Positions 1-8,967 of a DNA stretch of 64,000 nt are shown here, piece by piece (position 1 is the stretch's first letter; each line of letters starts with the position of its first letter). Origin of the DNA: an uncultured Phycisphaerales bacterium (GTDB lineage Bacteria; Planctomycetota; Phycisphaerae; Sedimentisphaerales; Anaerobacaceae). The notes beneath the pieces are model-generated. The model was not told the DNA's origin, did no database searches, and was given only the letters and a program-made list of their open reading frames with translations. The stretch lies in the NCBI GenBank assembly GCA_903857265.1, contig CAIODZ010000012.1:21293-85292 (forward strand). The letters run 5' to 3'. A program made the translations under genes and the position numbers.

Positions 1-1
1 A

Positions 2-3000
2 GCAATCGGCGAGCAGGTGCAAAACAAAGTCAAAATCATCGGCGCAGCCAGCACCGGCTCCGGGCGATACCTCACTGGCGACTTTATCGGTGCGGACGTC
101 GTTATAAATGAAATTACCGCCCAGGCCACCGGGGCAGCCATCATAAATCCCAAAGTGGACACCATTTTTGAAATAGGCGGACAGGACAGCAAATATATCT
201 CGCTGAACAACGGCGTGGTCGTAGATTTCGAAATGAATCACGCCTGCGCCGCGGGGACAGGTTCATTCATTGAAGAGCAGGCAAGTCGATTGGGAATAAG
301 CATCAAAGAAGAGTTTGCCCGGCTTGCCTTCGCGAGTAAATCGCCCGTCAAACTGGGCGAGCGATGCACGGTTTTTATGGAATCGGATTTGCTGAGTTAT
401 CAACAGCAGGGAGCGATTACTGAAGACCTCGTCGCAGGCCTTGCTTACTCCATTGTCGCGAATTACCTCAACCGCGTCGTCGGGCGACGAAAAATCGGAG
501 ATAACATCTGCTTCCAGGGCGGTACGGCGTTTAACACGGCTGTCTGGGCGGCTTTCGAAAAAGTAACCGGCAAACCAATTATGGTCCCTGACCATCATGA
601 AGTTACGGGCGCTCTCGGCGCGGCGGCAATTGCTGCCGAACATATCGAACGGGTTGCTAAACGATCAGGCATCAGGCCCGGGAGCAAATTCAAGGGGTTC
701 GAGAGTCTTGTAAATGCCAATTATACAGTAGAGTCATTCACATGCGACCATTGTTCGAACCATTGCGAGATAAAGAAGGTGCAACTGGCCGGCTCGGAAC
801 CATTATATTACGGGTCACGATGCGACAGGTATAACCTAAAGAAGACCGCTCAAAAGAAAAGCCGATTCAGCGCATTCGAATACCGCCAAAAAAAGCTGCT
901 TGAATTTGCAGGGCTTAATCGACAATCGGCAATTCCGCCTTCAGCGAGACCTCGCCAAATGGCGGGCGGCAATCAACAATCCAAAACTATCGGTATCCCT
1001 ATGGCGATTGCATCCTGGCAGTTGTTGCCCACATTTTCACAATTTTTCAGAGAGCTGGGTTTCGAGGTTGTTTTATCGGGTCGAACAAACAAAGAGACGA
1101 TTCGCAAAGGTTTGGAATCGGTAACGGCTCAACCCTGTTTCCCGATTAAAGTCGCTTATGGTCATATCGTTGAGCTGATTGAAAAAGGCGCGGATTATAT
1201 CTTTCTGCCAAGCATAGTTTCCGTGGCGGGCAGCTTCCCACAGAACAAGCACAATCACTTTTGCCCGTATGTTCAGTCGTTTCCATACCAGGTGCGAAGC
1301 GCATTCGGCGATAAGCTCGGCAAAACGAAGTTGTTAATTGCCCCGCTGCGTCTCGGCGAGGGCGACAGTATTATGCAAAAGACATTCGCGGAACTCGGCA
1401 AAAAATTAAATATCTCATCTTCGCTGGTTCACAAAGCGATGAAAAAAGGGGTCGGGACGCAACAGGGATTTGAGCAGGCGCTGTTGGACAAAGGCAAAGA
1501 GATTCTGGCCAACGTCGGGCCAAATGAGAAATTGTTTGTGTTAGTCAGCAGGCCCTACAACGGCTGCGACGAAGGCGTGAGCTTGCAATTGCCCGGAAAA
1601 TTCGTCGACGCCGGCGTGGAAATGATGCCGATGGAGATGCTCGGCCTCAAAGAAGCCCGGCTAAGCGATGAAAAACTACACAGTGAAATTTACTGGTCAT
1701 ACGGACAAAAAATTCTGCGCGCCGCGGAAATCATCAAACAGGACAATCGCCTCTTCGCGGTGTATCTGTCCAATTTCAGTTGCGGGCCTGATTCGTTTTT
1801 GATGCCCTTTTTCAAAAACATAATGGGAAATAAGCCCTGCCTGCAACTGGAAATCGATGAGCATTCCGCGGATGCGGGGGTAGTAACGCGAATTGAGGCG
1901 TTTTTGGAAAGTTTGAAGAACTACAAATCAGATATTTACCGCGGAGAACGCGGAGACCGCCGAGAAAAAACCGTAAAAACAATCTCTGCGAATCCTGCGG
2001 TCAAACGAACTCTTTACATACCCTATATTGGTGACACGTCATTCGGGATGGCGGCATGTCTGCGGGCATACGGCCAGCCCGCGGAGGTTATGCCGATTGC
2101 GGATGAGGCGGCGCTTATGCGAGGCAGGGCTTATACCACGGGCAAAGAGTGCCTGCCCTGCGCGATAACAATCGGGGAAATGCTTAAAGTCCTCGAGCAG
2201 GACGGCGTAAAGCCCCAAAACGCGGCGTTCTTTATGCCCGGCGCATCAGGCCCCTGCAGATTCGGCCTGTATCACTGTATGCATCGGCTTATCTTGAAAC
2301 ACGCCGGCGTCGATGACGCAATTATCCTATCGCCGAATCAGGACAGCAACTTCTATAGTCACTTTGTGAAGAATTTCGATGGTGCGGGGCCGGTAACTTT
2401 TATGAAAGACATCTGGACCTCAATCATCGGCATCGACCTGCTGCATAAATTGATTCTGCGGTTGCGCCCGTTCGCAGTCGATACCAGGCAGGCACAGCAG
2501 GTATATGAAAATTGCGTTCAGCAATGGGCCCGGCATCTGGAGAAGCGCAGCCGATTTTCAGACAAGGTTCTGCTTTTTAGGCAGTTTACCGAAGAATTTG
2601 CAAAAGTCAAACTGAACAACAAACTGCAAAAGCCCAGGATTGGCATCGTGGGCGAGATATACGTCCGCAACCACCCGTTCGCAAATCTCAATATCATCCG
2701 TCGGCTTGAGGAACTTGGGGCGGCTTGCGACCTCGCCCCGCTCGCGGAATGGATTTATTATACGAATTTCACACGCCACAAAATGGCGCATCGCAGAGGT
2801 CAGTGGAAAAACCTGCTCAATAACGCTGTTCAGGATTTCTTCCAGCACAGGATTGAACGGTCGCTGGCGAAGCCGATGGAGAAAAAATTTGGCCGGCTTG
2901 CCGAACACCCCACAAAACATACAATCGACTTAGCGAAACCATATATCGACGCATCATTTGAAGGTGAAGCGATACTGAGCATAGGCAAAATGGTCGAATA

Positions 3001-3232
3001 CCACAAAGACGGCTTCGGCGGCGTGGTAAACGTAATGCCTTTCACCTGTATGCCTTCGACGATAGTCAGCACACAGACAAGGCGACTGAGCGCCGACTGC
3101 AATGAGATGCCGATTCTGAATCTCAGCTTCGACGGCCAGGAGGACGCGACACTGACGACCCGTCTTGAGGCGTTTGTCGAGCAGGTGGGAGCGAGGCAGA
3201 AGGTCAGCGTAGCGGAAATGGTCGCAACATAG
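2..3232 (+). CDS. 2-hydroxyacyl-CoA dehydratase activase-like protein (BcrAD/BadFG ATPase + DUF2229), 5'-truncated by window
   Basis: The frame is open from base 2, so the gene begins upstream; about 1076 residues are visible. The N-terminal ~215 residues are an ASKHA-type activase domain. They carry the two cysteines that in HgdC/BadFG activases bind the inter-subunit [4Fe-4S] cluster: ACAAGTGSF (Cys ~77 from the GTG at 17) and GERCTVFMESD (Cys ~117), plus the FQGGTAFN nucleotide-binding segment. A CxxCxxxC stretch (CDHCSNHC) follows, then a long region of the DUF2229/HgdB-like type with conserved cysteines (KECLPCAIT, GPCRFGLYHC). Family knowledge: activases use ATP to drive low-potential electron transfer to 2-hydroxyacyl-CoA or benzoyl-CoA dehydratases/reductases; the large fused versions usually have a second ATPase domain upstream and an unknown partner. 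Two linkers contain repeat-derived sequence (917-982 and 1935-1964). No partner dehydratase is visible. Family call is firm; substrate unknown. Confidence 0.88.
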   Translation, partial: AIGEQVQNKVKIIGAASTGSGRYLTGDFIGADVVINEITAQATGAAIINPKVDTIFEIGGQDSKYISLNNGVVVDFEMNHACAAGTGSFIEEQASRLGISIKEEFARLAFASKSPVKLGERCTVFMESDLLSYQQQGAITEDLVAGLAYSIVANYLNRVVGRRKIGDNICFQGGTAFNTAVWAAFEKVTGKPIMVPDHHEVTGALGAAAIAAEHIERVAKRSGIRPGSKFKGFESLVNANYTVESFTCDHCSNHCEIKKVQLAGSEPLYYGSRCDRYNLKKTAQKKSRFSAFEYRQKKLLEFAGLNRQSAIPPSARPRQMAGGNQQSKTIGIPMAIASWQLLPTFSQFFRELGFEVVLSGRTNKETIRKGLESVTAQPCFPIKVAYGHIVELIEKGADYIFLPSIVSVAGSFPQNKHNHFCPYVQSFPYQVRSAFGDKLGKTKLLIAPLRLGEGDSIMQKTFAELGKKLNISSSLVHKAMKKGVGTQQGFEQALLDKGKEILANVGPNEKLFVLVSRPYNGCDEGVSLQLPGKFVDAGVEMMPMEMLGLKEARLSDEKLHSEIYWSYGQKILRAAEIIKQDNRLFAVYLSNFSCGPDSFLMPFFKNIMGNKPCLQLEIDEHSADAGVVTRIEAFLESLKNYKSDIYRGERGDRREKTVKTISANPAVKRTLYIPYIGDTSFGMAACLRAYGQPAEVMPIADEAALMRGRAYTTGKECLPCAITIGEMLKVLEQDGVKPQNAAFFMPGASGPCRFGLYHCMHRLILKHAGVDDAIILSPNQDSNFYSHFVKNFDGAGPVTFMKDIWTSIIGIDLLHKLILRLRPFAVDTRQAQQVYENCVQQWARHLEKRSRFSDKVLLFRQFTEEFAKVKLNNKLQKPRIGIVGEIYVRNHPFANLNIIRRLEELGAACDLAPLAEWIYYTNFTRHKMAHRRGQWKNLLNNAVQDFFQHRIERSLAKPMEKKFGRLAEHPTKHTIDLAKPYIDASFEGEAILSIGKMVEYHKDGFGGVVNVMPFTCMPSTIVSTQTRRLSADCNEMPILNLSFDGQEDATLTTRLEAFVEQVGARQKVSVAEMVAT
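917..982. repeat. repeat-like insert inside activase coding sequence
   Basis: Two short runs of the CAATCGGCAATCGACAATC-type word (AATCGACAATCGGCAA near 917 and GGCAATCAACAATCC near 968) flank a divergent core. They are translated in frame as a Gln/Ser/Arg-rich linker between the CxxCxxxC segment and the next domain. The same word family occurs in spacers at 39138 and 53030. Confidence 0.45.
1935..1964. repeat. GCGGAGAACGCGGAGA-type repeat inside coding sequence
   Basis: A direct CGCGGAGA repeat (ACCGCGGAGAACGCGGAGAC) is translated in frame as an Arg/Gly/Glu-rich linker (RGERGDRRE) between two domains of the activase. It resembles spacer-type low-complexity repeats more than conserved protein sequence. 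Confidence 0.4.
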
Positions 3233-3314
3233 TGTTATTTGTGATTTCAGATGCTGGTTTCATATCCCCTGCGGCGGACGAGAATGAAAAAGTAAAAGGG
3301 AAAAAAACAACAAA

Positions 3315-4967
3315 TTAATGCTGCCTTTCTACTCCCAGAGACTGCAGACGCTGGCGAATATCTTCGGGAATAATTTCGGCTTTATTGTTCCTGATAATTT
3401 CAATCGCACGACGATAATGCAATTGGGCCTCTTCAAGTTTACCCTGTGTGGCCAGAACTTCGGCAAACAGACAATGCACCAAAGCAGAATCCTCCTGTAA
3501 TTCGAGAGATTTACGGTATTGTTCGACAGCATCGTTCAATCTGCCCTTTGCGGCAAATATAAGCCCTTTATTGTAATAAGCAACCGAGTATGCCCTTGGG
3601 TCAACCTTTTTAAGATAGGCCCCAAGCTCAAGCACACGGTCAAGATGAATCAGCGTCTCATCTAATTTGCCCTGCTTAAAGAGGGAGCTTCCTATTTGGC
3701 CGTGCGCCAGCCAGGAATCCGGATTTTTTTTCAACGTATCCAGCCATAAGGTATCCACGCTGGTATATGCCCGGCTTTGTCGCCAAGTCAATGTACCGAG
3801 TGTAAGAACCGAAACGCCGGCTGCAAGGACGATGACAAACCTTGTGTATTTACCTGACCTGCCAAATAACATCGCGCCCGCCGCCGCAACGAGGGCAATC
3901 GGCCCGATACACGCGGCATATTGGTAATGGTCGGCGACGAAAGTATATACAAATGTGTAAAGAGTGAAAAAGCCAAGCATCGGAAACAACGTCGCGGCGA
4001 AAAATAATATCGCAGTTATTGGTCCGCGGCCAGACCGGTTTCGCAAGAGCCAGGCGATGGCAACTGCAAACAAAACAGCGGCGGGCCAGGTAAATTGCTG
4101 GATTTTAGCGGGGTCGATATTCCAGCGCGGATAACTAAACGCCAGATTTACGGGCCAAAAGAGTTCCCATAAATAGAACCATAGCGCCCTGCCCGATATT
4201 AACAGCTTGTCCGCCGGGCCTATTCCCAGATTGACCGCACTTGTCCCCTGGTGGTACTTTTCCCACCACATTATAAAAAAACCCATCCCAATCCCCATCG
4301 CGATAAACGGGACAAGCCGAAGCCAGCGTTTGGAAGTAAGAGGCAAACCCCTGAGCCACAATATCAAAACAAGCACAACAGGGAGCATGCAGGCGGTTGT
4401 TTTGCTGAAAAGAGCCAAAGCAAAGAGCAAAAGTGACACCGCGTAAAACAAAACTGCCCTGCGAATCGAATTGCTGCCGAAAATAAATTTCATCCAGCAC
4501 AAAACCGACAGAAGCGAAAAGAACAACATCAGGACGTTCTTTCTTTCGGTTATCCAGGCAACCGATTCGACCTGTACGGGGTGCAAGGCAAAGACCGCCG
4601 AAGCAAACCACGCCCCCGGTATCGATAGTCGCCTTAGAACCAGCCACAGCAATAAGGCGTTGGCGATATGAATCGCCACATTGACGACATGATAGCCGAA
4701 GGGGTTAAATCCCCAGAGCCGATACTCGACCCAATAAGTCGTATAGGTGAGAGGGAAATATTGTGAGGGAGCATCCGTAGAAAACCAGATGTTATAAAAA
4801 CCATCGGGGGCAGTAAGGAGGGGGTTGTCTGTAACGTAATCATCGTCGTCCCATACAAAACCGCCTTTTATGGCAGGGACATAAGCCGCTGAACAGACGA
4901 CAATAATAACCAAGACCCCAGCCAATATTATTAATCTCGATTTTTTCGTATCAAGAACCAATCTCAT
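3315..4967 (-). CDS. TMTC-like GT-C membrane protein with C-terminal TPRs
   Basis: A 550-residue integral membrane protein. The N-terminal ~390 residues hold about ten hydrophobic helices and the FVWDDDDYVTDN loop after TM1, the acidic loop typical of GT-C/PMT-type glycosyltransferases; HPVQVESVAWITERKN matches the conserved loop of TMTC/DUF1736 proteins. The last ~150 residues form tetratricopeptide repeats (LAHGQIGSSLFKQGKLDET, YYNKGLIFAAKGRLNDA, HCLFAEVLATQGKLEEA). Known TMTC proteins are polyprenyl-phosphate-mannose-dependent O-mannosyltransferases in eukaryotes; bacterial homologues are mostly uncharacterised. Two relatives lie at 53435-55438 and 55565-57247. The ATG has no clear Shine-Dalgarno; a TATAGT sits 8 nt upstream (4976-4981) but lacks a good -35. 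Donor and acceptor are unknown. Confidence 0.85.
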   Translation of the reverse strand: MRLVLDTKKSRLIILAGVLVIIVVCSAAYVPAIKGGFVWDDDDYVTDNPLLTAPDGFYNIWFSTDAPSQYFPLTYTTYWVEYRLWGFNPFGYHVVNVAIHIANALLLWLVLRRLSIPGAWFASAVFALHPVQVESVAWITERKNVLMLFFSLLSVLCWMKFIFGSNSIRRAVLFYAVSLLLFALALFSKTTACMLPVVLVLILWLRGLPLTSKRWLRLVPFIAMGIGMGFFIMWWEKYHQGTSAVNLGIGPADKLLISGRALWFYLWELFWPVNLAFSYPRWNIDPAKIQQFTWPAAVLFAVAIAWLLRNRSGRGPITAILFFAATLFPMLGFFTLYTFVYTFVADHYQYAACIGPIALVAAAGAMLFGRSGKYTRFVIVLAAGVSVLTLGTLTWRQSRAYTSVDTLWLDTLKKNPDSWLAHGQIGSSLFKQGKLDETLIHLDRVLELGAYLKKVDPRAYSVAYYNKGLIFAAKGRLNDAVEQYRKSLELQEDSALVHCLFAEVLATQGKLEEAQLHYRRAIEIIRNNKAEIIPEDIRQRLQSLGVERQH

Positions 4968-5005
4968 ATGTAAACACTATATCGGTCAAACTGGCATCTG
5001 ATTAT

Positions 5006-5680
5006 TCAGGAATAATTGAACGGCTGTTTGCCTTCGGAGATTCGGAGTTGGGACTGCATTTCTCTCATTGTTTTGGTCAACATAGCGGCGAAATCGTCAT
5101 CTTCCATACCTGTTATTTTTTCAACCGATATTGGTTGGCCGTAAGCAACGGTAATCTTCGAGCCGATTTTGAATAACTTTCGATGCCTGGGCCAGCATTC
5201 GAATGCACCATCAATCAATACGGGGACAACAGGAGCATTTCCCCGGCGAGACAAAAGCGTGAAGCCGCCTTTGAAGGGAGCAATTTTACCGTCGGTTGTG
5301 CGTGTCGCCTCCGGAAAGAGACATACGCCGTCGCCCTGCTTCAACCTGGCGATAATGGCCTTTATAGATGCCAGGTCGGCCTGTCCCCTGCGAACGGGTA
5401 TCGCCTTGATAGATTTAAGAAGCGAGCCGAAAATTTTGTTTTTGAAGAGGGTGTCCCTGGCCATAAAGCATAACTGATTTTTGAGGGCGATGCCCGCTAA
5501 GACCGGGTCGAGAAAACTCTGGTGATTGACGGCGAGAATAAAAGGCCCGCTCGCCGGGATATTTCCCAGGCCGATAAATCGCATACGGAAACACAGCCGG
5601 CAGAATAACCTGCTCCACCACCGTGCAAACAAAGACCAATGATTTTTTAAGGTTTCACTGAGCATTTCTGTTTTACGCAA
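5006..5680 (-). CDS. plsC: 1-acyl-sn-glycerol-3-phosphate acyltransferase
   Basis: A 224-residue member of the PlsC/LPLAT family, which transfers an acyl chain to lysophosphatidic acid to give phosphatidic acid at the inner membrane. The catalytic H-x4-D motif is NHQSFLD, and the substrate-phosphate motif is FPEATRTTDG; PFKGGF and VPVLIDGAF are further family blocks. Its 5' end overlaps the 3' end of cmk by 34 bp on the same strand, so the two are probably translationally coupled. An internal ATG at 5665 (MLSETLKNHW) is an alternative start. The cmk-plsC arrangement is common in bacteria. Confidence 0.93.
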   Translation of the reverse strand: MRKTEMLSETLKNHWSLFARWWSRLFCRLCFRMRFIGLGNIPASGPFILAVNHQSFLDPVLAGIALKNQLCFMARDTLFKNKIFGSLLKSIKAIPVRRGQADLASIKAIIARLKQGDGVCLFPEATRTTDGKIAPFKGGFTLLSRRGNAPVVPVLIDGAFECWPRHRKLFKIGSKITVAYGQPISVEKITGMEDDDFAAMLTKTMREMQSQLRISEGKQPFNYS

Positions 5681-6330
5681 TCAACCAGCTTTTCGACGAC
5701 CTCATTGACAGACAAGCCGGTGGTATCGACTATAACCGCATCATCAGCCAGCTTCAAAGGCCCGACGGCCCTGTTTTCGTCGCTCTGGTCTCTTTTGAGA
5801 ATGGCCTGACGAATTTCGTCATCGGTCTGTATGACCCCTTTGGCTTTCAACTCCGCCTGTCGCCGGCGTGCCCTTTCATTGAGGTCGGCAGTCAGGTAAA
5901 ACTTCACATTCGCCTCGGGGAAAGCAACTGTCCCCTGGTCCCTGCCCTCCGTAACAATCCTTTCGTATGCCTGGGCGAACCGCCTCTGCATATCGACCAG
6001 GCGCTCTCGCGCGGGGACAAGACAAGCAATACAACGGGCATTTGCGGTAACTTTTGGGTCGCGTATCTGCGCTGTGGCATCGACGCCGTCAATTCGCACA
6101 AGCATACCGTTCGGAGTCGCTTTAAATTCAAATACGGTTTCGTCAATCACTTCGAGTATGCGCTGTTGATTGGTCAGGTCCGCGCCATCAAGCATCGCGG
6201 CAAGGGTGGCAGCCCGATACATCGCGCCGGTATCGAGAAACGTCGCGTTAAGTTTCGCCGCAAGCAGGCGAGCAACGGTGCTCTTGCCGCTGGCGGCGGG
6301 ACCATCAATAGTAATTACAAGTCGAACCAT
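5647..6330 (-). CDS. cmk: cytidylate kinase
   Basis: A 227-residue cytoplasmic kinase phosphorylating CMP/dCMP with ATP. The P-loop is GPAASGKSTVARLLA at the N-terminus, followed by the family motif FLDTGAMYRAATLAA; EGRDQGTVAFP and the lid-region arginines (RARRRQAELKAKG, ILKRDQSDENRAVGPL) are present. The length is normal for bacterial Cmk. It lies 12 bp downstream of the GAF-PP2C phosphatase and overlaps plsC, so it sits in the middle of a minus-strand operon. Confidence 0.96.
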   Translation of the reverse strand: MVRLVITIDGPAASGKSTVARLLAAKLNATFLDTGAMYRAATLAAMLDGADLTNQQRILEVIDETVFEFKATPNGMLVRIDGVDATAQIRDPKVTANARCIACLVPARERLVDMQRRFAQAYERIVTEGRDQGTVAFPEANVKFYLTADLNERARRRQAELKAKGVIQTDDEIRQAILKRDQSDENRAVGPLKLADDAVIVDTTGLSVNEVVEKLVDCVKQKCSVKP

Positions 6331-6342
6331 AGAAGAACCCGT

Positions 6343-7614
6343 TCAGATTGACAGGCCCCCTGCTTTTGTAACCCTGACGACAACCATACTCGTATCATCC
6401 ACCTGCCGGGCCAGGCCTACAAATCGTCTTCGGTATGCGAGTATATTATTAATTACCTGAGAAGCAGAGTTCATATGGCATTTACCGAAGCTTTTGAGAA
6501 GGAGGTCCCTGCCCCAAGTATCGCCCTCGAAATTGGCGGCGTCAATCAGCCCGTCGGTATAGAAAAGCAGATAATCGTTTTCGTTCAACGAAACGGTTTC
6601 CGACTGGTACTCGGCATTCGGCAAGACGCCAAGGACAAGGCCTCCCTTGTTCAGGTCAATTATATGTTTGTCCCTGTATAGAGCCGGCGGTTCGTGGCCG
6701 CAGTTGCAATAAGTGATGGTCTTTTTGCTCACGTCGATAATGCCATAAAATAGGGAGATAAATTCTCCGGCGGCGCATTCCTTGCACGCCATTTTATTGA
6801 GCCGGCGAACAGTTTCGAGCAGCTCATCGGTCCATTCCGAATAAGCCCGCAGCGCACCGCGAAATGAGCTTGTCATAATCGCAGCCGGGATACCTTTGCC
6901 GATAACATCGGCAATGACAATACCGATTTTATTATCGCCCAGTTCCAGAAAGTCATAAAAGTCGCCGCCCACGTCGAAACAGGGAATATACATAGCGGCT
7001 ATATCAAGCCCTGAGACCTGAGGCGCTTTTTCCGGAATCATTCGCCGCTGGATATGTCCTGCCAAGCGCATCTGCTCGGTAATTCGGGCGCCCTCAATGG
7101 CCTCGGTGTAAAGCTTGGCATTGGTGATAGCGACGGCGCACTGCGAGCCGATGGCTCTCGCAAGGTCAATATCGTCATCTTCAAAATGCACTGGTTTTCC
7201 GCTGTAAAGTCGTAGGACGCCGATGGGCTTATCTCTGAATTTCATCGCGACGGTGAGCTGGCCGACGAGTCCTTCTTTTATCGTGGCTTCCCTGAATGAG
7301 ACCCTGTCGTCATCCCGCATATCATCGAGGACGACGGCTTCGCCCGCGAAGGCCGCCTTGATAACAGGGTCGTCTTTGGTGACAACACCCTTGTTGCGAT
7401 ATTCTTCGCTCAGCCCGTAGGTGCTGCGCATCTTCAGGTCACCCGCGTCTTCGTCGAGCAGGCGAATCGAACAGGCCTTGAGACCGGTAATTTTGACCGC
7501 GGCCTCGGCAAGCTTGTCGAGCGCTTCCTGGAGCGTAAAGCGGCCGGCTACCAGTGTCGTTATCTGGTATATCTGCTCATCTCGTTCAATTTGTTCTTTC
7601 GTTCTTACAGGCAT
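6343..7614 (-). CDS. GAF domain-PP2C (SpoIIE/RsbU-type) serine phosphatase
   Basis: From the ATG at 7614 the protein has 423 residues; an earlier GTG at 7641 is possible but less likely. A GAF sensory domain occupies roughly residues 15-175 (LLDEDAGDLKMRSTYG, AFAGEAVVLDDMRDDDR, AIGSQCAVAITNAKLY), followed by a short helix and a SpoIIE-type PP2C phosphatase domain with its metal-binding aspartates in GGDFYDFLE and ADVIGKGIPAA, and LLFYTDGLIDAAN near the C-terminus. Such proteins dephosphorylate anti-sigma-factor antagonists in partner-switching systems. No antagonist or anti-sigma kinase is nearby, so the target is unknown. No membrane segment, hence cytosolic. First gene of the run continuing with cmk and plsC. 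Confidence 0.9.
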   Translation of the reverse strand: MPVRTKEQIERDEQIYQITTLVAGRFTLQEALDKLAEAAVKITGLKACSIRLLDEDAGDLKMRSTYGLSEEYRNKGVVTKDDPVIKAAFAGEAVVLDDMRDDDRVSFREATIKEGLVGQLTVAMKFRDKPIGVLRLYSGKPVHFEDDDIDLARAIGSQCAVAITNAKLYTEAIEGARITEQMRLAGHIQRRMIPEKAPQVSGLDIAAMYIPCFDVGGDFYDFLELGDNKIGIVIADVIGKGIPAAIMTSSFRGALRAYSEWTDELLETVRRLNKMACKECAAGEFISLFYGIIDVSKKTITYCNCGHEPPALYRDKHIIDLNKGGLVLGVLPNAEYQSETVSLNENDYLLFYTDGLIDAANFEGDTWGRDLLLKSFGKCHMNSASQVINNILAYRRRFVGLARQVDDTSMVVVRVTKAGGLSI

Positions 7615-7722
7615 AGCCAACCAATACTGATACAACCACACAGTTGTGCGGAAAAATCATCATTTTTCGTAATAAACAATCAGGAGATTATACCCGACGT
7701 CAAGCCATCCGTGAATATCAAA

Positions 7723-7751
7723 TTAGCCATTAACCCGCGCGTGCATATAAT
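7723..7751 (+). promoter_or_regulatory. promoter for acylphosphatase gene
   Basis: TTAGCC (7723-7728), a 17-nt spacer and a perfect TATAAT (7746-7751). Expected transcription start near 7758, upstream of both candidate start codons (7773, 7812). Confidence 0.55.
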
Positions 7752-7811
7752 ATGTTTTTTGGTTAGCATAGAATGTTGAGAAAGTTAGTTTTTCGCGATA
7801 AGACACTATCT

Positions 7812-8087
7812 ATGGACGTGATTACAAGACATATCGTTTTTTCGGGACGCATTCAGGGCGTAGGTTTTCGGTTTACGGCCCTGAATATAGCCAACCGATG
7901 CGGTCTGACGGGCTATGTGCGAAATCTTCCGGACGGCGATGTCGAAATGCTCGCCCAGGGGACTGCGGAAATGATAGATAATTGCATTCGCGACCTGCAG
8001 GATTCCTTCGTAGGAACCATAAGCCATATAGATATTGAGGAGGCGACGCCCGACCCGAAACTCACCGATTTCAGAATCACCTTTTAG
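7812..8087 (+). CDS. acyP: acylphosphatase
   Basis: A small cytosolic alpha/beta enzyme hydrolysing carboxyl-phosphate bonds of acyl phosphates. The catalytic Arg lies in GRIQGVGFR and the catalytic Asn in GYVRNLPDGDVE; the C-terminal FRITF strand is intact. The ATG at 7812 gives 91 residues, the usual family size; the frame extends to an ATG at 7773 that would add 13 non-conserved residues. Monocistronic, between divergent and convergent minus-strand genes. Confidence 0.93.
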   Translation: MDVITRHIVFSGRIQGVGFRFTALNIANRCGLTGYVRNLPDGDVEMLAQGTAEMIDNCIRDLQDSFVGTISHIDIEEATPDPKLTDFRITF

Positions 8088-8138
8088 CCGGACGCCGCAG
8101 TCAGGCAATCGAAGAATATCCTCAGGACTTCAATAATT

Positions 8139-8852
8139 TTACAATCCCATGAATTGAATGGCCAGCCCGCACATCAGGATTGACGCACCCGCTATGGCAT
8201 GAGAATATCGCTGCATAGAGCTAAAACTCAGCAGTTTGACGCCACGTTGTCCGAAAGCAACAACCATCAGCATCGTACATATTGTAACAACGGCAAAAAC
8301 AGCGGCTACCATAAACATTCCAAACATATCGTTTTTGGCCGCCGGGTACATAACTAATGGTATCAACGGCTCACAAGGTCCCAATGCAAATATTATAAAA
8401 AGTACCCACGGCGTGATGTTCACCTTTTCGGGATGGTCATGAATATGAACATGCTCGCTGTGATGGTCGTGGATATGCTCGTGCTCAACACCGGGTATAT
8501 GAAAATGAATATGTTTGTGGGGTCTGTTCCTGTATGCCGAGCGAAGACCCCAGACAAGATATGCGACGCCAAAACCTATCATCAGCCACGCAGCGAGATT
8601 GCCGCGAACAGATTCGAACCACTGGAGTTTATTGACAGCTATGCCGATGGCAACGCCTGCCAGTCCCAGAACCACGGAACTTCCGACGTGCCCGATGCCG
8701 CACAGGAAAGTCACCATCATCGTTTTAAGGCCTGACCACTTTCTTGCCCAGGCAATCATAACAAACGGCAGGTAATGGTCAGGGCCCAGAAGCGTATGAA
8801 AAAAACCTATCGTCGCCGCGGTGATATTTAAGGCATTCATCTCTACTGCCAT
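8139..8852 (-). CDS. NicO/UreH-like transition-metal transporter or exporter, His-rich loop
   Basis: A six-helix membrane protein of ~237 residues. TM1 carries HTLLGPDH, close to the H-x4-D-H signature of NiCoT/NicO nickel-cobalt permeases (here one residue longer). TM2 has CGIGHVGSSVVLG. A cytoplasmic or periplasmic loop (around residues 105-140) is very rich in histidine (HKHIHFHIPG, EHIHDHHSEHVHIHDH), typical for metal binding before transport. The start is the ATG at 8852, 6 nt after an AAAGGAG site. No urease or hydrogenase genes are adjacent, so the metal (Ni, Co or other) and direction are undetermined. Confidence 0.8.
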   Translation of the reverse strand: MAVEMNALNITAATIGFFHTLLGPDHYLPFVMIAWARKWSGLKTMMVTFLCGIGHVGSSVVLGLAGVAIGIAVNKLQWFESVRGNLAAWLMIGFGVAYLVWGLRSAYRNRPHKHIHFHIPGVEHEHIHDHHSEHVHIHDHPEKVNITPWVLFIIFALGPCEPLIPLVMYPAAKNDMFGMFMVAAVFAVVTICTMLMVVAFGQRGVKLLSFSSMQRYSHAIAGASILMCGLAIQFMGL

Positions 8853-8967
8853 AACCAACTCCTTTCATTCCGGTAACAACACATCTGCGCATAATAATAT
8901 ATGAATAGTGCTACTCAGTCAACAGAAAATTCCTATGAAACACAAAATATTTTAAAAAGGCCGGCAA

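Noticed and set aside
4968..5004. Leaderless promoter for the first TMTC-like gene (TATAGT 8 nt before ATG)
   Set aside because: The -35 at the right distance is TAATCA and the good TTGACC is too close to the -10, so the evidence is weaker than for the other leaderless candidates.
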